This document shows positions 47,782 to 60,383 of a stretch of DNA of 64,000 bases, one piece after another. This DNA is from Otis tarda. Its lineage: Eukaryota; Chordata; Aves; Otidiformes; Otididae. The notes beneath the pieces were generated by a model. That model had not been told where the DNA came from. It saw nothing but the letters and a program-made list of their open reading frames with translations, and ran no database searches. Position 1 is the first letter of the stretch. Every line of letters begins with the position of its first letter. A program made the translations under genes and the position numbers. Where the stretch lies: contig CM048552.1 of the NCBI GenBank assembly GCA_026413225.1, forward strand, positions 64,247,001 through 64,311,000, in the 5' to 3' direction.

Positions 47782-49753
47782 CAAGCTCAGCAGAGGTGCA
47801 TCCCGATGAAAAACAAGTTGGGCAAAAAGGCCAGGAGGCTGGCATGGATGAGCAAGGAGCTCCTGGACCAACTGAAAGTAAAAAAGGAAGCCTATAGAGG
47901 GTGGAAGCAGGGAGAGGTAGCATGGGAGGACTACAAAGAGGCTGCGCGAGTGGCCAGGGATAAGGTAAGGAAGGCCAAAGCCCTGGCAGAACTGAATCTG
48001 GCCAGGGACATAAAATGCAACAAGAAGAGCAACAAGAAGAGCTTTTATAGGTACGTAGGGGACAAAAGAAAGTGCAGGGAAAATGCAGGCCCCCTCCGGA
48101 AGGAGACTGGTGTCCTGGTTACCCAGGACATGGAGAAGGCTGAGGTTCTCAATGACTTTTTTGCCTCAGTCTTCACCGACAAGAGTTCCTGTCCCACCAC
48201 CCAAGCTGTAGAAGGTGCAAGCAGGGACTGCGAGGGTGAAGAACCGCCCATTGTACTCGAAGAGAAGGTTCGGGATCATCTGGGACCTAAAGGTGCACAA
48301 GTCCATGGGACCTGATGAGATCCATCTGCGGGTCCTGAGGGAACTGGCGGATGAAGTTGCCAAGCCACTGGCTATCATATTTGAGAAGTCGTGGTGGTCT
48401 GGTGAGGTCCCCGATGACTGGAAGAGAGGGAACATAACCCCAATTTTTAAAAAGGGGAATAAGGAAGACCCAGGTAACTACAGGCTGGTCAGCCTCACCT
48501 CTGTGCCTCGCAAGGTCATGGAGCAGATTCTCCTGGAAACCATGCTAAGGCACATGGAGAGCAAGGAGGTGGTTGGTGACAGCCAACATGGCTTCACCAA
48601 GGGCAGATTGTGCCTGACCAATTTGGTGGCCTTCTATGATGGGGTGACGGCATCGGTGGACAAGGGACGAGCAACTGACATCATCCACCTGGACTTGTGC
48701 AAAGCTTTTGACACTGTCCCGCATGACATCCTTCTCTCTAAACTAGAGAGACATGGGTTTGATGGACGGACCACTCAGTGGATAAGGAGTTGGCTGGATG
48801 GCCGCACTCAGAGAGTGGTGGTCAACGGCTCAATGTCCATATGGAGACCGGTCACCAGTGGCATCCCTCAGGGGTCCGTGCTGGGCCTGGCCCTGTTCAA
48901 CATCTTTGTGCGCGACATGGACAGTGGGATAGAGTGCACCCTCAGCAAGTTCGCCGATGACACCAAGTTGTGTGGTGCCGTTGACATGCTGGAAGGGAGG
49001 GATGCCATCCAGAGGGACCTTGACAGGCTGGAGAGGTGGGTCTGTGCCAACCTCATGAAGTTCAACCAGGCCAAGTGCAAGGTCCTGCACCTGGGTCATG
49101 GCAATCCCAGGCACAAATACAGGCTGGGCGGAGAATGGATTGAGAGCAGCCCTGAGGAGAAGGACTTGGGAGTGCTGGTGGACGAGAAGCTTAACATGAG
49201 CCGGCAATGCGCCCTTGCGGCCCAGAAAGCCAACCGCATCCTGGGCTGCATCAAGAGGAGCGTGGCCAGCAGGTCGAGGGAGGTGATTCTCCCCCTCTAC
49301 TCTGCCCTGGTGAGACCCCACCTGGAGTACTGTGTCCAGTTCTGGAGCCCCCAACACAAGAAGGACATGGACCAGTTGGAGAAGGTCCAGAGGAGGGCCA
49401 CGAAGATGATAAAAAGGCTGGAGCACCTCTCGTATGAGGCCAGGCTGAGAGAATTGGGGCTGTTCAGCCTGGAGAAGAGGAGGCTCCGGAGAGACCTGAT
49501 AGCGGTCTTCCAGTACCTCAAGGGGGCCTACAAGAAAGATGGGGAAAGGCTGTTTAGTAGGGCCTGTTGCAATAGGACGAGGGGTAATGGTTTTAAAATA
49601 GAGGGGGGAAGATTTAGATTGGAAATTAGGAAAAAATTTTTTACAATGCGAGTTATAGAACACTGGAACAGGTTGCCCAGAAAGGTGGTGGAGGCCCCAT
49701 CCCTGGAGACGTTCAAGGCCAGGCTGGATGAGGCTCTGAGCAACCTGATCTAG
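47782..49753 (+). pseudogene. CR1 ORF2 remnant: reverse transcriptase, one frameshift
   Basis: The protein starts in one frame (visible motifs [37 protein letters not shown]) and shifts frame at about 48275-48290, near VRDHL. It continues as [20 protein letters not shown] to TAG at 49751-49753. Numbering from the ATG at 48215 in the second frame, the RT motifs are present: the catalytic aspartate in DLCKAFDTV (D160), [10 protein letters not shown] and FADD at 246-249. The C-terminal part contains [20 protein letters not shown] and [10 protein letters not shown]. The N-terminal endonuclease is missing through truncation, so the protein cannot be complete. A net loss of two bases, or gain of one, explains the shift. 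Confidence 0.93.
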
Positions 49754-49848
49754 TCAGGGATGTCCCTGCTCCTTGCAGGGGGGTTGGACTAGATGACCTT
49801 TGAAGGTCCCTTCCAACCCTAACCATTCTATGATTCTATGATTCTATG
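47782..49848 (+). mobile_element. CR1 LINE, long 5'-truncated copy with near-intact RT
   Basis: CR1 elements are non-LTR retrotransposons that copy themselves by target-primed reverse transcription. This copy of about 2.07 kb lacks the 5' UTR, first ORF and endonuclease domain but keeps the linker, the reverse-transcriptase domain, the C-terminal region and the 3' UTR. The 3' end reads TTGGACTAGATGACCTTTGA, then CCTTCCAACCC and three ATTCTATG octamers (to 49848). The left edge is set by where CR1-like protein similarity begins and is good to about 20 bases. Only one frameshift and no internal stop are seen, so it is young. Confidence 0.95.
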
Positions 49849-52800
49849 TATAAACATATAAAGATGTATATATCGATGACATGTATACATATACAGATTT
49901 CAATATATAGCCTATATCTAAATATATTTTTACTTACCCTATATGTGCATTTTGTGGGTTCTCTTTTGAAAACTTACTGTGTCCTTAAGTTGTGGAACTG
50001 TTTCTGGTGGGCCTTTATGATATCTAAAAATTAATACAGGCAAATTGTGATTGGATAAATTTATAGGAAAAAAAATAAACCATTCAGGACTGTTAAATGC
50101 AAAGTCACCACCTGTAATTTGGGAAGTCTCCAAGAGGCAGCTGTTGTGTGGGCAGTAGACATGAATTATGAGCTGAGAGATTGTCTTACTTGCCCTTCTT
50201 TCCCCTGCTGCCACTGGTCACTGTCTGTATCGACAGTTCTTACGGCTGGGCTGATGCTTGACCTCTAAAACTACTTCACAGTACCATGCCCACCAGGCAA
50301 AAAGGGCAAAAAATAACAGATAAACCAAAGGTGTTGAGGGACAATAACAAAAAAAAAAAAGAACAAGGAAAGAGACCACAAAATATTTTGGCCATGTGGA
50401 GGCAGCACACAGAGATCACTGTAAGCCATTGAGTCCCTCACTGCAACTTTTGTTAAACAAGCTTTCCTTCTGTTTCCCTGCAAGAGCAACTGGTGTCAGC
50501 CAGCACAGTGAAACAGAGCTCAAGGAGAGCAAAGAGAACAGACAGGCCGGAGGGACCAGTACCCAAAGACAAGCCCAGGGACCCTGGCACCATGTCCTGC
50601 TGCTGCAGAGCACGAAGGTGAGGGCTTCTGCCACCCTCTCACCTGTCTTCTGTCCTCCTCTCCTCTGGGCATGACGGGGAGCCTTGCCACAGGCTCGGGT
50701 AAAGCCTGAGATGTCATGTATCAGCCCTATGTTAGTGTTTTTAAGCTGTCATATTTATCCCACATCCAAATGAGCAAATAATTCTCACTCAATTTTTTTC
50801 TTCTAGTTCCAGTCTTCAGTCTGTTTTTCCTGAACAGGTCCTACATGCCATTCTATAAAGGAAGGATGCACTACTGGAAATTAATTGCAAGCATCTTCCA
50901 GTTGGGATTTGCTATGTGAAATCTTGTGCTGCGTTAGTTGTTTTTGAGCTGGGCACACACAGTAAAGCATATATGGCATAGGCTCTGTTTCTATCCCTAA
51001 GAAGTGAGACTGTGAAACTGTTAGAATTGCCTCACTGGCAGGAATTACAACATTTTCAGATTCAAAAATTGACATAAATGAGCTATTTATTCTGACATTT
51101 TTGCCAGCAAACCACACTGCTGGATTCTTTCCAGAAAGCAAACAGAAAAAGGGCATCTGTGCATTCAGAGTGAACCCATTTATAATGTGAATTAGTATTA
51201 GTGGAAGATATTTTACACTTGATTTACTGAGAGTTTTTGGTTTTTATCTGAGGCTCCCTGACTTTTTGCTTTTGGCTAAATTTCCACTGAGCTACATGGG
51301 AGCCTGACAATCAGAAGAATTGAACCATCATGCCCTCATTTTCATCAGTTATGAAACACTTTATTTGAGTTCTTGTAAGCTGGGGAGCTTCAGTAACAGG
51401 TGAACACCTCTGTAGAGTTAATTATTTGCCTCCTCTGAAATATAAACTAGAAAGGTGTGTTTCTGCCTAGGGAGTGTGCTTATCTATTTTTTTTTTCCTG
51501 TAGTGTAATTACAATTTGAACTTGTGCTGGTTTTATACGGCAACGGCGTATACTCTGAATGCAAAGCAGCCATTGCTGACAGGGGCTTGGCATGTACTGT
51601 GACCCCATGAGCAAACAATAAAATTTTAGTACTGTGTCCATGTATTGCTGAAGAGAACATGAGCTTTCTGAGAAAGTGGAAAAATCCAGTTGGTTCAGTG
51701 GGACTAGTAATAACTTGAAGCATTTATCTTCTCAGTCATTGCTAACAAAATACAGCTAGCCTATCATGCAAGTGAATATGATCAAAAGACACATTGTTAG
51801 CTTACAGTGAAATGATTTGGTGTCCACCTATTTCTACCTTGAATACATCATTACTGATTTTTTTTTTCATTATTCCCATTCTTTATATTGTCATGTAATT
51901 TTCAAGATGGAGTGCACTCCATGAATTTATTCCCTCTCATTATCATAGCCGTGAAAACACATTTTCAGCATTTAGCCATCTCTGCCATTTGAGATGGCCT
52001 CCTTCTGCAAACACACTGACACCAAGTCAGCCTACTCTGATTTCCCAGGCTTCCAGCAGGGAGGCCAAGAGCTGACAGACTCTCCCAGCAAAATCATAAT
52101 CTCCTCCCCACAAGGAATAGACTAGAAACACATAATTTTCTAGATGGGCTAGAGATGATGTTTGGGTGCCAGCCAGGCTGTGCCTGTTGTGCAGGCACAA
52201 GACCTTTATTTTTATTTTCCAAAGGGGCTCTGGCACATGATGCAGTGCTTTTCAGGGTCACAGCTCAGGGCAATCTCTGGCTGGGACACCTCCATGCTTG
52301 CTTTTGTTCCTTCTGGTCCTCCCTGATTCGGCAGCACTTTTGGCCAAGCTCTCACTCCTTGGCCACCTCCAGGAATTCCCTGTTGCCATCAGATAATGTG
52401 GTCCCTCCCACCCCATTTTTGCATCTGGCTTGGTCTTATCCCTTGCCATCTTTACTGGAAAATCAAGTGAGGATTGAGATAGTGCTGAGGGAAAAACAGG
52501 ACTGCAAGTCATTGTATTGTGCTTATAAAATCTTGGGTAAGTGAGGGCAAATCTACCTTATGATCTAAGTAAAAAAAGCACACTACCATCCTAGGCATTT
52601 TGTTTTATTCAGTGTCCAGTTTCCCAACCTAATGTCATTTGGTTCTGACATTTGTACCAGGGGAATAATCAAAAAGCTTTCTCTGGATATATTTCTCCAT
52701 AAACTAACATCCTCTATGGGCAGTTAGGTAGGAGACCAGACAGATTGCCTTGGAACACTAATTAATGCAGAGCATTTACTGACATTACATCACATTAAAA

Positions 52801-54687
52801 CCAATTACACTTCCATTACACTCGTCTACTTTACCCCTTCCTGCGTATGTGCCCGTTGAATCCAGTCCATATTTAATTTCGGAGTGGATTAGCTAATGAG
52901 GTGGTAGAGTCAGTTACTGGCCTGGCAGCAAGGCCATGAAAGCCATCCAGCAAACACTTTCTGATTTGGAAGTTTTCTCTGAAGGGTAGCAAAAGGAAAA
53001 TAAACTTGAGCAGGCCCTCTTCATTAATCCAGCTTCCCTTGGGAATGGTCTGACCACAGTTCCCTCATGCTGTGAATTTCTTCTCTTTTTTCTGTCTCAT
53101 GGTAGCATGGGGTGATTGAAAGAATAGCTATTGAGCAAAAAAACCATTTGTGCAATAATTATTCCTGAATAGAGGAGAGATTTACATCTGCACAAACCGA
53201 CTCCAGAAAAAATCCGCTTTGGTCAAACAGTAAATACTCTGGGATCAAAGTGATGCTCCAGAAATGGTCTATCAGTGGAATTATTCTGGAATAATTCTAA
53301 TGCTGTATCTTTGTTTCCAGCTTTGTTCATGTATTTTTTTATATGGGGAAACAGAACTTGCTGCATTCATAACCAAAAAATTATGAGTGCCATCAAGCAG
53401 ATCTGTGTCCCACTTGCTGGAAAAGAGCACATAGTGGCAAGTAAAAGTGAAGCTCAGAGGTGAAGCAGGGAGAGAAATCGGGAGTCTGGTAGAGAGGAAA
53501 GGATACTCAGTGCTACCAGGGAAAGAACAGAAATGAGCCTGGGTCCAACTGGGACAAACAGAGCAGAAGGGGTGGTGGCTCCCATCACAGCAGACAGGCT
53601 CTGAAGGCCACAAAGTGCCCCAGGCACGTGAAGGAACTTGGTTTGGAGAGGAGCTCCCTGTGCAGGACCAGCATAGCGTGCAGCTCCAACGCTGTCCGAG
53701 CTGGCTTGCCGAGCTGTGTTAAGGGCGAGAAGGACAGCAGAGCTATGGAAAGCTGCCACATGGGACAGTTTTGTGGTGGTTTATGCTGGCATCGCTTCAT
53801 GAGTCAAGAGAGCCAAGTAGGCTTGCAGGAGCTCAGCATATTTGGGTCAGCAAGTACTGCAGGACTTTTCTATTATAAAACTGTGTGTCATTAAGAAGTC
53901 AATTTTGAAAATACTTTAAAAGTAATAAAACTGGGAAGTCTATTTTTGACAGCAATGCTAGGAATTCCACAGATGGAGAGAAGGGAAGAAAGAGGGCGGC
54001 GTGGGTGATGTTACCATAACAGTATTTATTTACTGCTTAGCGTTACTCTTATACACTTCTTTTGCCAGGCTGATGTTGGTGTCTGGCTTTTTGAACAGTG
54101 ACAACTGTTAGGTACAGCTGTATCTAAAATGCACAGTCAAGAGATTAGTTGATACTCTGCTTTTTTAAAAATGACAGCTGACGTTAATAGCTTGTAGCTT
54201 TCGATCATGAAGGGAAGAGTAAACAAAGCCTTTTCTGCTAATAATGTTTACACAAGTTCTAAGGCAGGCTATTTTATTCTTTCCTACAATCAAGATAAAA
54301 TAAACCAAACCAGACTGTCCAAAGAAGGGAAGAATGAAAAGAGGTTTTTATCCGGGCTCTTCCCCCCTCTTCTCCACCCCCTATTCTGTACAACAGAAAA
54401 CTGATTGAATCGTGAAAGATGGGAAATCCAGCATCGCAGATTACAAGGAAATGCAGAATGTCTGCTCGCTTTATCAGGAGACAGAACTGCCTTCTAGTCA
54501 CAGCTCCAGCGAGCCCTTTCTGAGCCCTGTTAACAGCAGCCTGGCTGAGCATGGCAGTTTGACAAGGCCAGGCTGATCTGTATTGTTTTGCTATTGCTTT
54601 TTATTCAAGCTGCTGTCATTCTGCTCTTTGGCTGCTGTGAGTGGCAGCATGCAAGGACAGAGTTTTCAACTTGAGGACTTTTTCGTA

Positions 54688-54709
54688 GTGAAGTTGCATG
54701 CAACTTCAC
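54688..54709. repeat. Perfect 22-bp palindrome
   Basis: GTGAAGTTGCA is followed directly by its reverse complement TGCAACTTCAC, with no spacer or mismatch. The outer bases do not extend it. It is not part of any recognised transposon end. Confidence 0.97.
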
Positions 54710-55040
54710 GGATGAGGATTTAAATGAGCGGAAGTTTACAGAAAATTTACACAAAATTTAATGATTGAAATTACAATTCCCACACCAGTGTGAAGTCAGA
54801 CACAAATTCAAGACATGGCAGGAAATGGTGCGAAGGGGAAAATGAGAGTCACTTCAGCACAGAGTTTAGTCCCATATATTTTTCATGACACGAAATCTAT
54901 GTTTTACTTAATAGACGAACACAACTTGCTGAGGGATGAGTATCTTCTGTTGCTGATTTAATACTTTTAGCTCTTCAGCTCTAATATAATACTAAATTTT
55001 TGTTTTATTTCAAAGTAAGGTGCATTAAAAGGACTGAGAA

Positions 55041-55056
55041 TGTGTGTGTGTGTGTG
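55041..55056. repeat. (TG)8 microsatellite
   Basis: Eight perfect TG units, followed by GTGCTCC. Confidence 0.95.
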
Positions 55057-55777
55057 GTGCTCCTCACCAAAGCATATTCACTTTGAACTTTACAAATATC
55101 ATATGGATATCTGAGGCAATTTAACCATGGTATCTCATGGACAGGCCATAGAATATGCAGTTCTTCAGCTACACTACTGCATGGATTAGTTTACCGTGTG
55201 TCTTGGTTTATAATATCTAGACTGCTGCCAGTGCCTGGGATAGGTGGTTTAGAGGTCATCTGTGATATGTTATAGTCCACACCAGTGTGGATGTGCACTA
55301 AACAACAGATGATTGAATCACAGTGCAGTATCAGCCAACAAAAACAGTAACAAAGGAATTTGGTAGTAGGAATAGAAAGGACAATGTGAGTTTTGGATAC
55401 TGCAAAGATTTCCAAGATGATGGAGAAATAGCAGCCACAGCTATTAGCAACAATCCAAATACAATCCAAAAGAGAAGACAGCACAGAAGCTTCTGCTATT
55501 ATTAATCATCGTAGAGATGGAGCAGGGAAGACAGGGAATTTGGGGTCAGGCTTGCTAGGTTTAAGTGCATGGAGGAACTTGGAGCTGTGACAGTCTGAGA
55601 GGGCACCCTGCCACAGTGTGCCTCGCACTTTGCCCTTCCAAGGTCATATTTAAAACTCTAGTGGATGCATGCACTTGCTGGGAAGACAGGGAGATTTAAA
55701 GGCAGTCTGAAAATATTCAAGCTGTCCCTCTCTTTCCTCAGAATGGCCAGTATGACCAGCATATAACCAAGCAACTT

Positions 55778-55811
55778 GGGGCGAGATGGGGCAGGGGGGG
55801 GGGGGCGGGGG
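55778..55811 (+). other. G-quadruplex-capable G-rich tract
   Basis: G4, G4, G12 and G5 runs are separated by at most six bases. The G12 run may be length-variable or an assembly/sequencing weak point. Confidence 0.8.
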
Positions 55812-58800
55812 CGGAATGCACAGGACATTTTAGCACAGTCCAAAGATGCTGTCATGACACATGCCAGCAGTGATTCACTGCCTCTCAGCTACCACGTGAT
55901 TAACCTCCCTCTCATTCATTCTTTCTAATTGTTACTTCTTTATTTTTTTAAATCATCATGTTCTCATCTTTTCCCATATAAAACCATCAACCTGTCAAAA
56001 AAAAGAGGAGCTGGAAAAAATTCCTCTCCTTTTCACCTTGTCTGGCTTCTTTCAAACTGAGCTATGCAAAGCACTAGTGCAGCCTGACAAGTCATAACTG
56101 CTGAGATTTCACAGACGCTGGGGTAATGGTGGTGGGAGGGAACAGGGGAATTGTTCCTGTAAGGGCTTTGCTGCAAGCTACTGCATTCTGCAGGGGCTCT
56201 CACAGGCACCTTGTGACTGAAGGAGGGCAGGCAACTAAAACAAAGCAGGGGGAGTTGCATTCAACAGGAAAACAATGAATGTAGGAATAGAAAAACACGA
56301 TGACAAATCTTCTGTTTCAACGTAAGAAAAGCTGCTGATTTAAACAGCCAGGAAAAGTGGAAATGTATTTCTGTAATGAGACTTACCCCTGGAAAGGAAG
56401 CAGAGGGTCCTGCGTCATTATTTGGTATGTTTTATTTTGAGGCAGAGAACTTATTTTACAGACTGAAACTGGATTGAAGGATTACTCTGCTACAAGCAGG
56501 CCATCTGTCCATAACTGTATTAGACATGATAATGTTCTTTTCTTCACAGCTATTAATACCACAGCTCCAGTTGGCCTGCTCCTCTGCATCGTCTGCCGGG
56601 ATCTGCCTGGTAAACAGGCAGTGGAAGGGACTGCTCTATTCCTAAGACAAAAATATTGTTTTGAGTCTAAATACTCGCACTGCAGAGTTAGTGAAGTGAA
56701 GGGAGCTTCTCCCTTCCGCTATGTGCAATATGCAAAACCCTGGTAGTTTGAAAGTTTGGTAGATCAGTGTTCAGCAGCAGATCTGGACCTCTTTACACTA
56801 GTGGTGTCATTCTGGCATTTACTTCATGGTGACGGCACCAGGCCAGGACAGTGCCTTCTTCTTAATTTATCCTTTCATATAGTTTAGACAATTCTTAGTG
56901 AGGAGATTTGGAAAGGCATTCTTGATTTGTTTCTTTCTTGTGCAGGTCTCTAGTTCCCTGCTAGGTGCAATTGTAACTGTTGGCATATTTAGGAAGAAAG
57001 ATAATATTTAATGGGTTACATGAGCAGGGTGGGGAGCAGAGATAAGATGAAAAGTGAGATCTGCAGAAAGCAATCTGCTTTTTTAACAGCAAAGTTTCAG
57101 CTTATTTGCCTCTTTGATAATGACACTTTTCGTTTTTTTTCCAGAAGAAAGTACGTTGTAAGTAGCATTTAATCATCAGAATACACAGGCATGCAAATAC
57201 TCTGTGATTGTATTGTGACTTTCTTCTGCCACCATCTGGAACAGCAATTGAGTTTACAGCTGAAAAAAACATCTCTCTCCTTGTCTTTTTTCTCAGTTGT
57301 TACCTTTCCAGATGGCAGATAGGAGCCAAGTTTGTCTTCAGTAGTTGTCAAGTCCTGTTTCTCAATCAGAAGCTGCTGTAGGAGCTCTCTTTCTCCTAAG
57401 TTATATCAGACTCACTATCTTTCAGGAGGCAGGCATTCACTCAGGAACCATCTTTGTCCAGAGATCGTTTGCAGTTTTCTGACAAACAAGTACCCAATCT
57501 TTATGTCACTGGATGAGCAGCCATCAGGGACATTGATTACAATTCTTCATCAGCAGCAGTTTCTTCTCCTCCAGGTTTGGCTTCCCAGTTGGGCACCACC
57601 TTCCCTTTCTTCCCATTCAGTATGCTTGTCTCCAGGTCCTGAGTTCTGGTTTTCGTTTGCCAGGAGCTCAGAGCTTCTGAAGCTGCTGGTGGCAGGGACA
57701 GATCTTGTGAGCAAAACACTTCTTCCATCAGATTCCCAGAGCGAGGGACATTTCTCCTGGCAGCCATTCAGCTCCTGCAAGCTGAATATGACAGAAAGGT
57801 CCCAGTTTCAGGCTCTTCAGAAAGCCTTTCCTTTCTTTGCATTTGAACCATTCCACTTTGAATAACAGAGCTCTGAGGTGAAAGAACAACTTGTTGTATA
57901 GTTATCTGCAGCACCTTCATCCTGGGCGCCCTTTGCAGACTGTGAGGAGCAGTGAGAGGCTCTGAGTACCCGGCACCTCGTCCAAAGGAGGCACTGAAAT
58001 GTTCAGAGGGCTGCTGCTCTGGAGGTGCCTGTGCTTTCTCCATCGGCTGCAGAGTGAACCTGACATATCTAGCTCACCTCCAGATGTCCACGTTGTAGAC
58101 AGTTGCAATTAGGTGAGAGAAAGGCAGTCTCTCTTCTGGTCTAGACACCAGTTTGTCTTTGAAGGGATTGAATATATTATGTCTGTAGTATATTCTTCGG
58201 CGCTAGTCTTGCGTTTCATGCTGTCCTCATTAATCTTTATTCAAAATCATAATCATAACCTCCTGTGTTAACCTCATAGGTCTATGTTCGGGGAAGATTA
58301 CCCTAACTGCTGCCTCATGCTGAGCTGCAGCAAAGCGTCTCCCCGCTCCTGGTACCTGCCTGGGAAATGGGGGCAGGCTGAGCTTGGCTGACCGGGGCTG
58401 CTGCTCTTCAGGGAAAGGGCCAAGGCTCGGTGGGAACAGTGGCTAAAAGGAGCCTGCCAGGAGCAACTGCAGGGGCAGTGAGAGCAGCTGGTGCTTTGAG
58501 GAAGCATTTGGGGCCAGTCATACAGTACTGTGAGGATGGGAAGACCAAGGACAAGCATACTAGATCAAATAGCTCTAGGCAGTTTATGTCTTCTTGCTCG
58601 CTTCTGCCTGGCCATTGTCTTCGACTGGGACACTATCACTTTAGCTCTTACATTGTGAGAAGTCCCACAGTGCAGGTTGTCTCAGTCCAGAGGAAGTGCA
58701 GTTACACAATTACAGTGCATGCAGTGTCACTATAAAAAATTTGAAAGAATGTTCCTTGGGCATAATGGCATCATTTTGCCAATATTCTGTAACTCAATAA

Positions 58801-60328
58801 ACAAGCAGTAGAGCACTGATTCATAGCTAGTGGAAAAAAGAATCACGATTCTTGGTAATAACATTTCTCATTTCTGATTTGACAATAGCTGATGGCAGCT
58901 TTTATAGACCGACCTCTGCTGAGCACACACCTGCAAGGAAATGAACTTGTGAGTTAGTGTATTGTACAGACTTAGTCCAGGAATAATTTGTACAAATTGA
59001 TGATAAAAGCCAAGTCAAAGGAAAGAAACCTGCTATGACAGCAGCTAGTGAGGTATAGGCCTAGAGGAGGTAGGTGACTTCCCCACGCACTTGAGTCAGA
59101 GTCCACAAGGTGCCCTGTTCTTCCAGCTGAGCCTGGATCCAAAACATACGCCAACCCTTTGCAACAGCTGCTCTTGGTAATGAGTTCTCCCTTGCATGTG
59201 TGATTCCCGTCTGAGTAAATGTTCTTCACTACATGGAAGGACTGAACAGTACAGCACCAGGTTGAGGGAGGAGACGAAGGAAAATGAGGGCAGATATCGT
59301 ATGTGGGGATAGCAAGAGGCAGTGTATTCCTGCCTGTATTCCAAAGGAGAGTTTCTCAGATTCTCCTTGACTCAGCATTTCAGGGCAAAATGGCATCTTG
59401 AGGAGAGCTACTTCTTGCTGGGGTTGCTCTTTGTGGTAAAATGCTTTTGCAGTTCTGGGGTCTGATGGAGGATGTGTAAGGCTTTAGGCTAGTCAATGCT
59501 TTGTATTGAAGGCTGAATTTTCCCATAAAAGCCTAAGCTACGGTCATGCCTCCGTCTACATTAAGCTTCAAATTAAAAGCAGTCTTGATCATTTCATGCT
59601 TCTTGTCTCTCCAGGTGCTCACTGGGCCTTATAATACAGTCTGAGCGGAGATACTTCACAAAATGTGTCTCAGGTTTGTCTCCAGTAATCAACTAAAGAC
59701 AGTTCTAAGGAAAAAAAAGTGCTCTTCCCTGCAAATCATTGCCAGGTGATTTATAACACTACTATGTGTGAGCCTAAATCAGCTTGATTGAGAGCAGAGA
59801 CTGAACTATTTTTCTGCATCCATCAGATCATTTAAATAGAGAAACAGTCTCAAGAAAACTGGCTGTAGCCGTTCCACTTTTGTGGACTAACTGTTTATTA
59901 GTGCAAGGAGGGCTGACTATGCCTCTGCTTTGCGCATGCAAATGCAGAATGGATGTTGATGGTCCTATGCAAACAGTCAAACGTTGGAAAAGGTGCAGTG
60001 TGGTGTCACCAGAGGAACAGACAGTCCTTCCTCAGCTGCCCTTCAGAGAGAAGGGCTAACATGTAGTGTGAAGCACACCGATCTTCAAGTCTCAGGATTT
60101 GTTAAGGGATGCATGGGAGCCTCTTGGTGGTAAAACCGTGTAAATGTATCTTCTGATGGAGTTACTCTGGCACAGAATAGGCTTGCTGTGTCTAAAATGG
60201 AGTCAGGATCAGACTCGAGGGACCTGTTTCATAGGTTTTTCTTCCCTCTTTCAGGAGAAAAAAATGCATAAATATGTTTTTGGAGACATATAAATTCTCA
60301 ATTCCATCAAAAGAAACTGCCCTTCTAA

Positions 60329-60383
60329 GGGTCTCAAATGTTCCCTGCCCTCCTGTGGGTCTCAAATATTCCTTTCCCTTGCC
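60329..60383. repeat. Imperfect 28-bp tandem duplication
   Basis: GGGTCTCAAATGTTCCCTGC (60329) is followed by GGGTCTCAAATATTCCTTTC (60357); the two units stay similar through CCCT. It has no evident role. Confidence 0.85.

Noticed and set aside
48830-49663. A 277-codon minus-strand frame
   Set aside because: Antisense of the CR1 reverse-transcriptase frame; long only because of CR1 codon composition.
57332-57865. A 177-codon plus-strand frame downstream of PTN
   Set aside because: No recognisable family; the serine/leucine-rich composition looks like chance reading of non-coding DNA.
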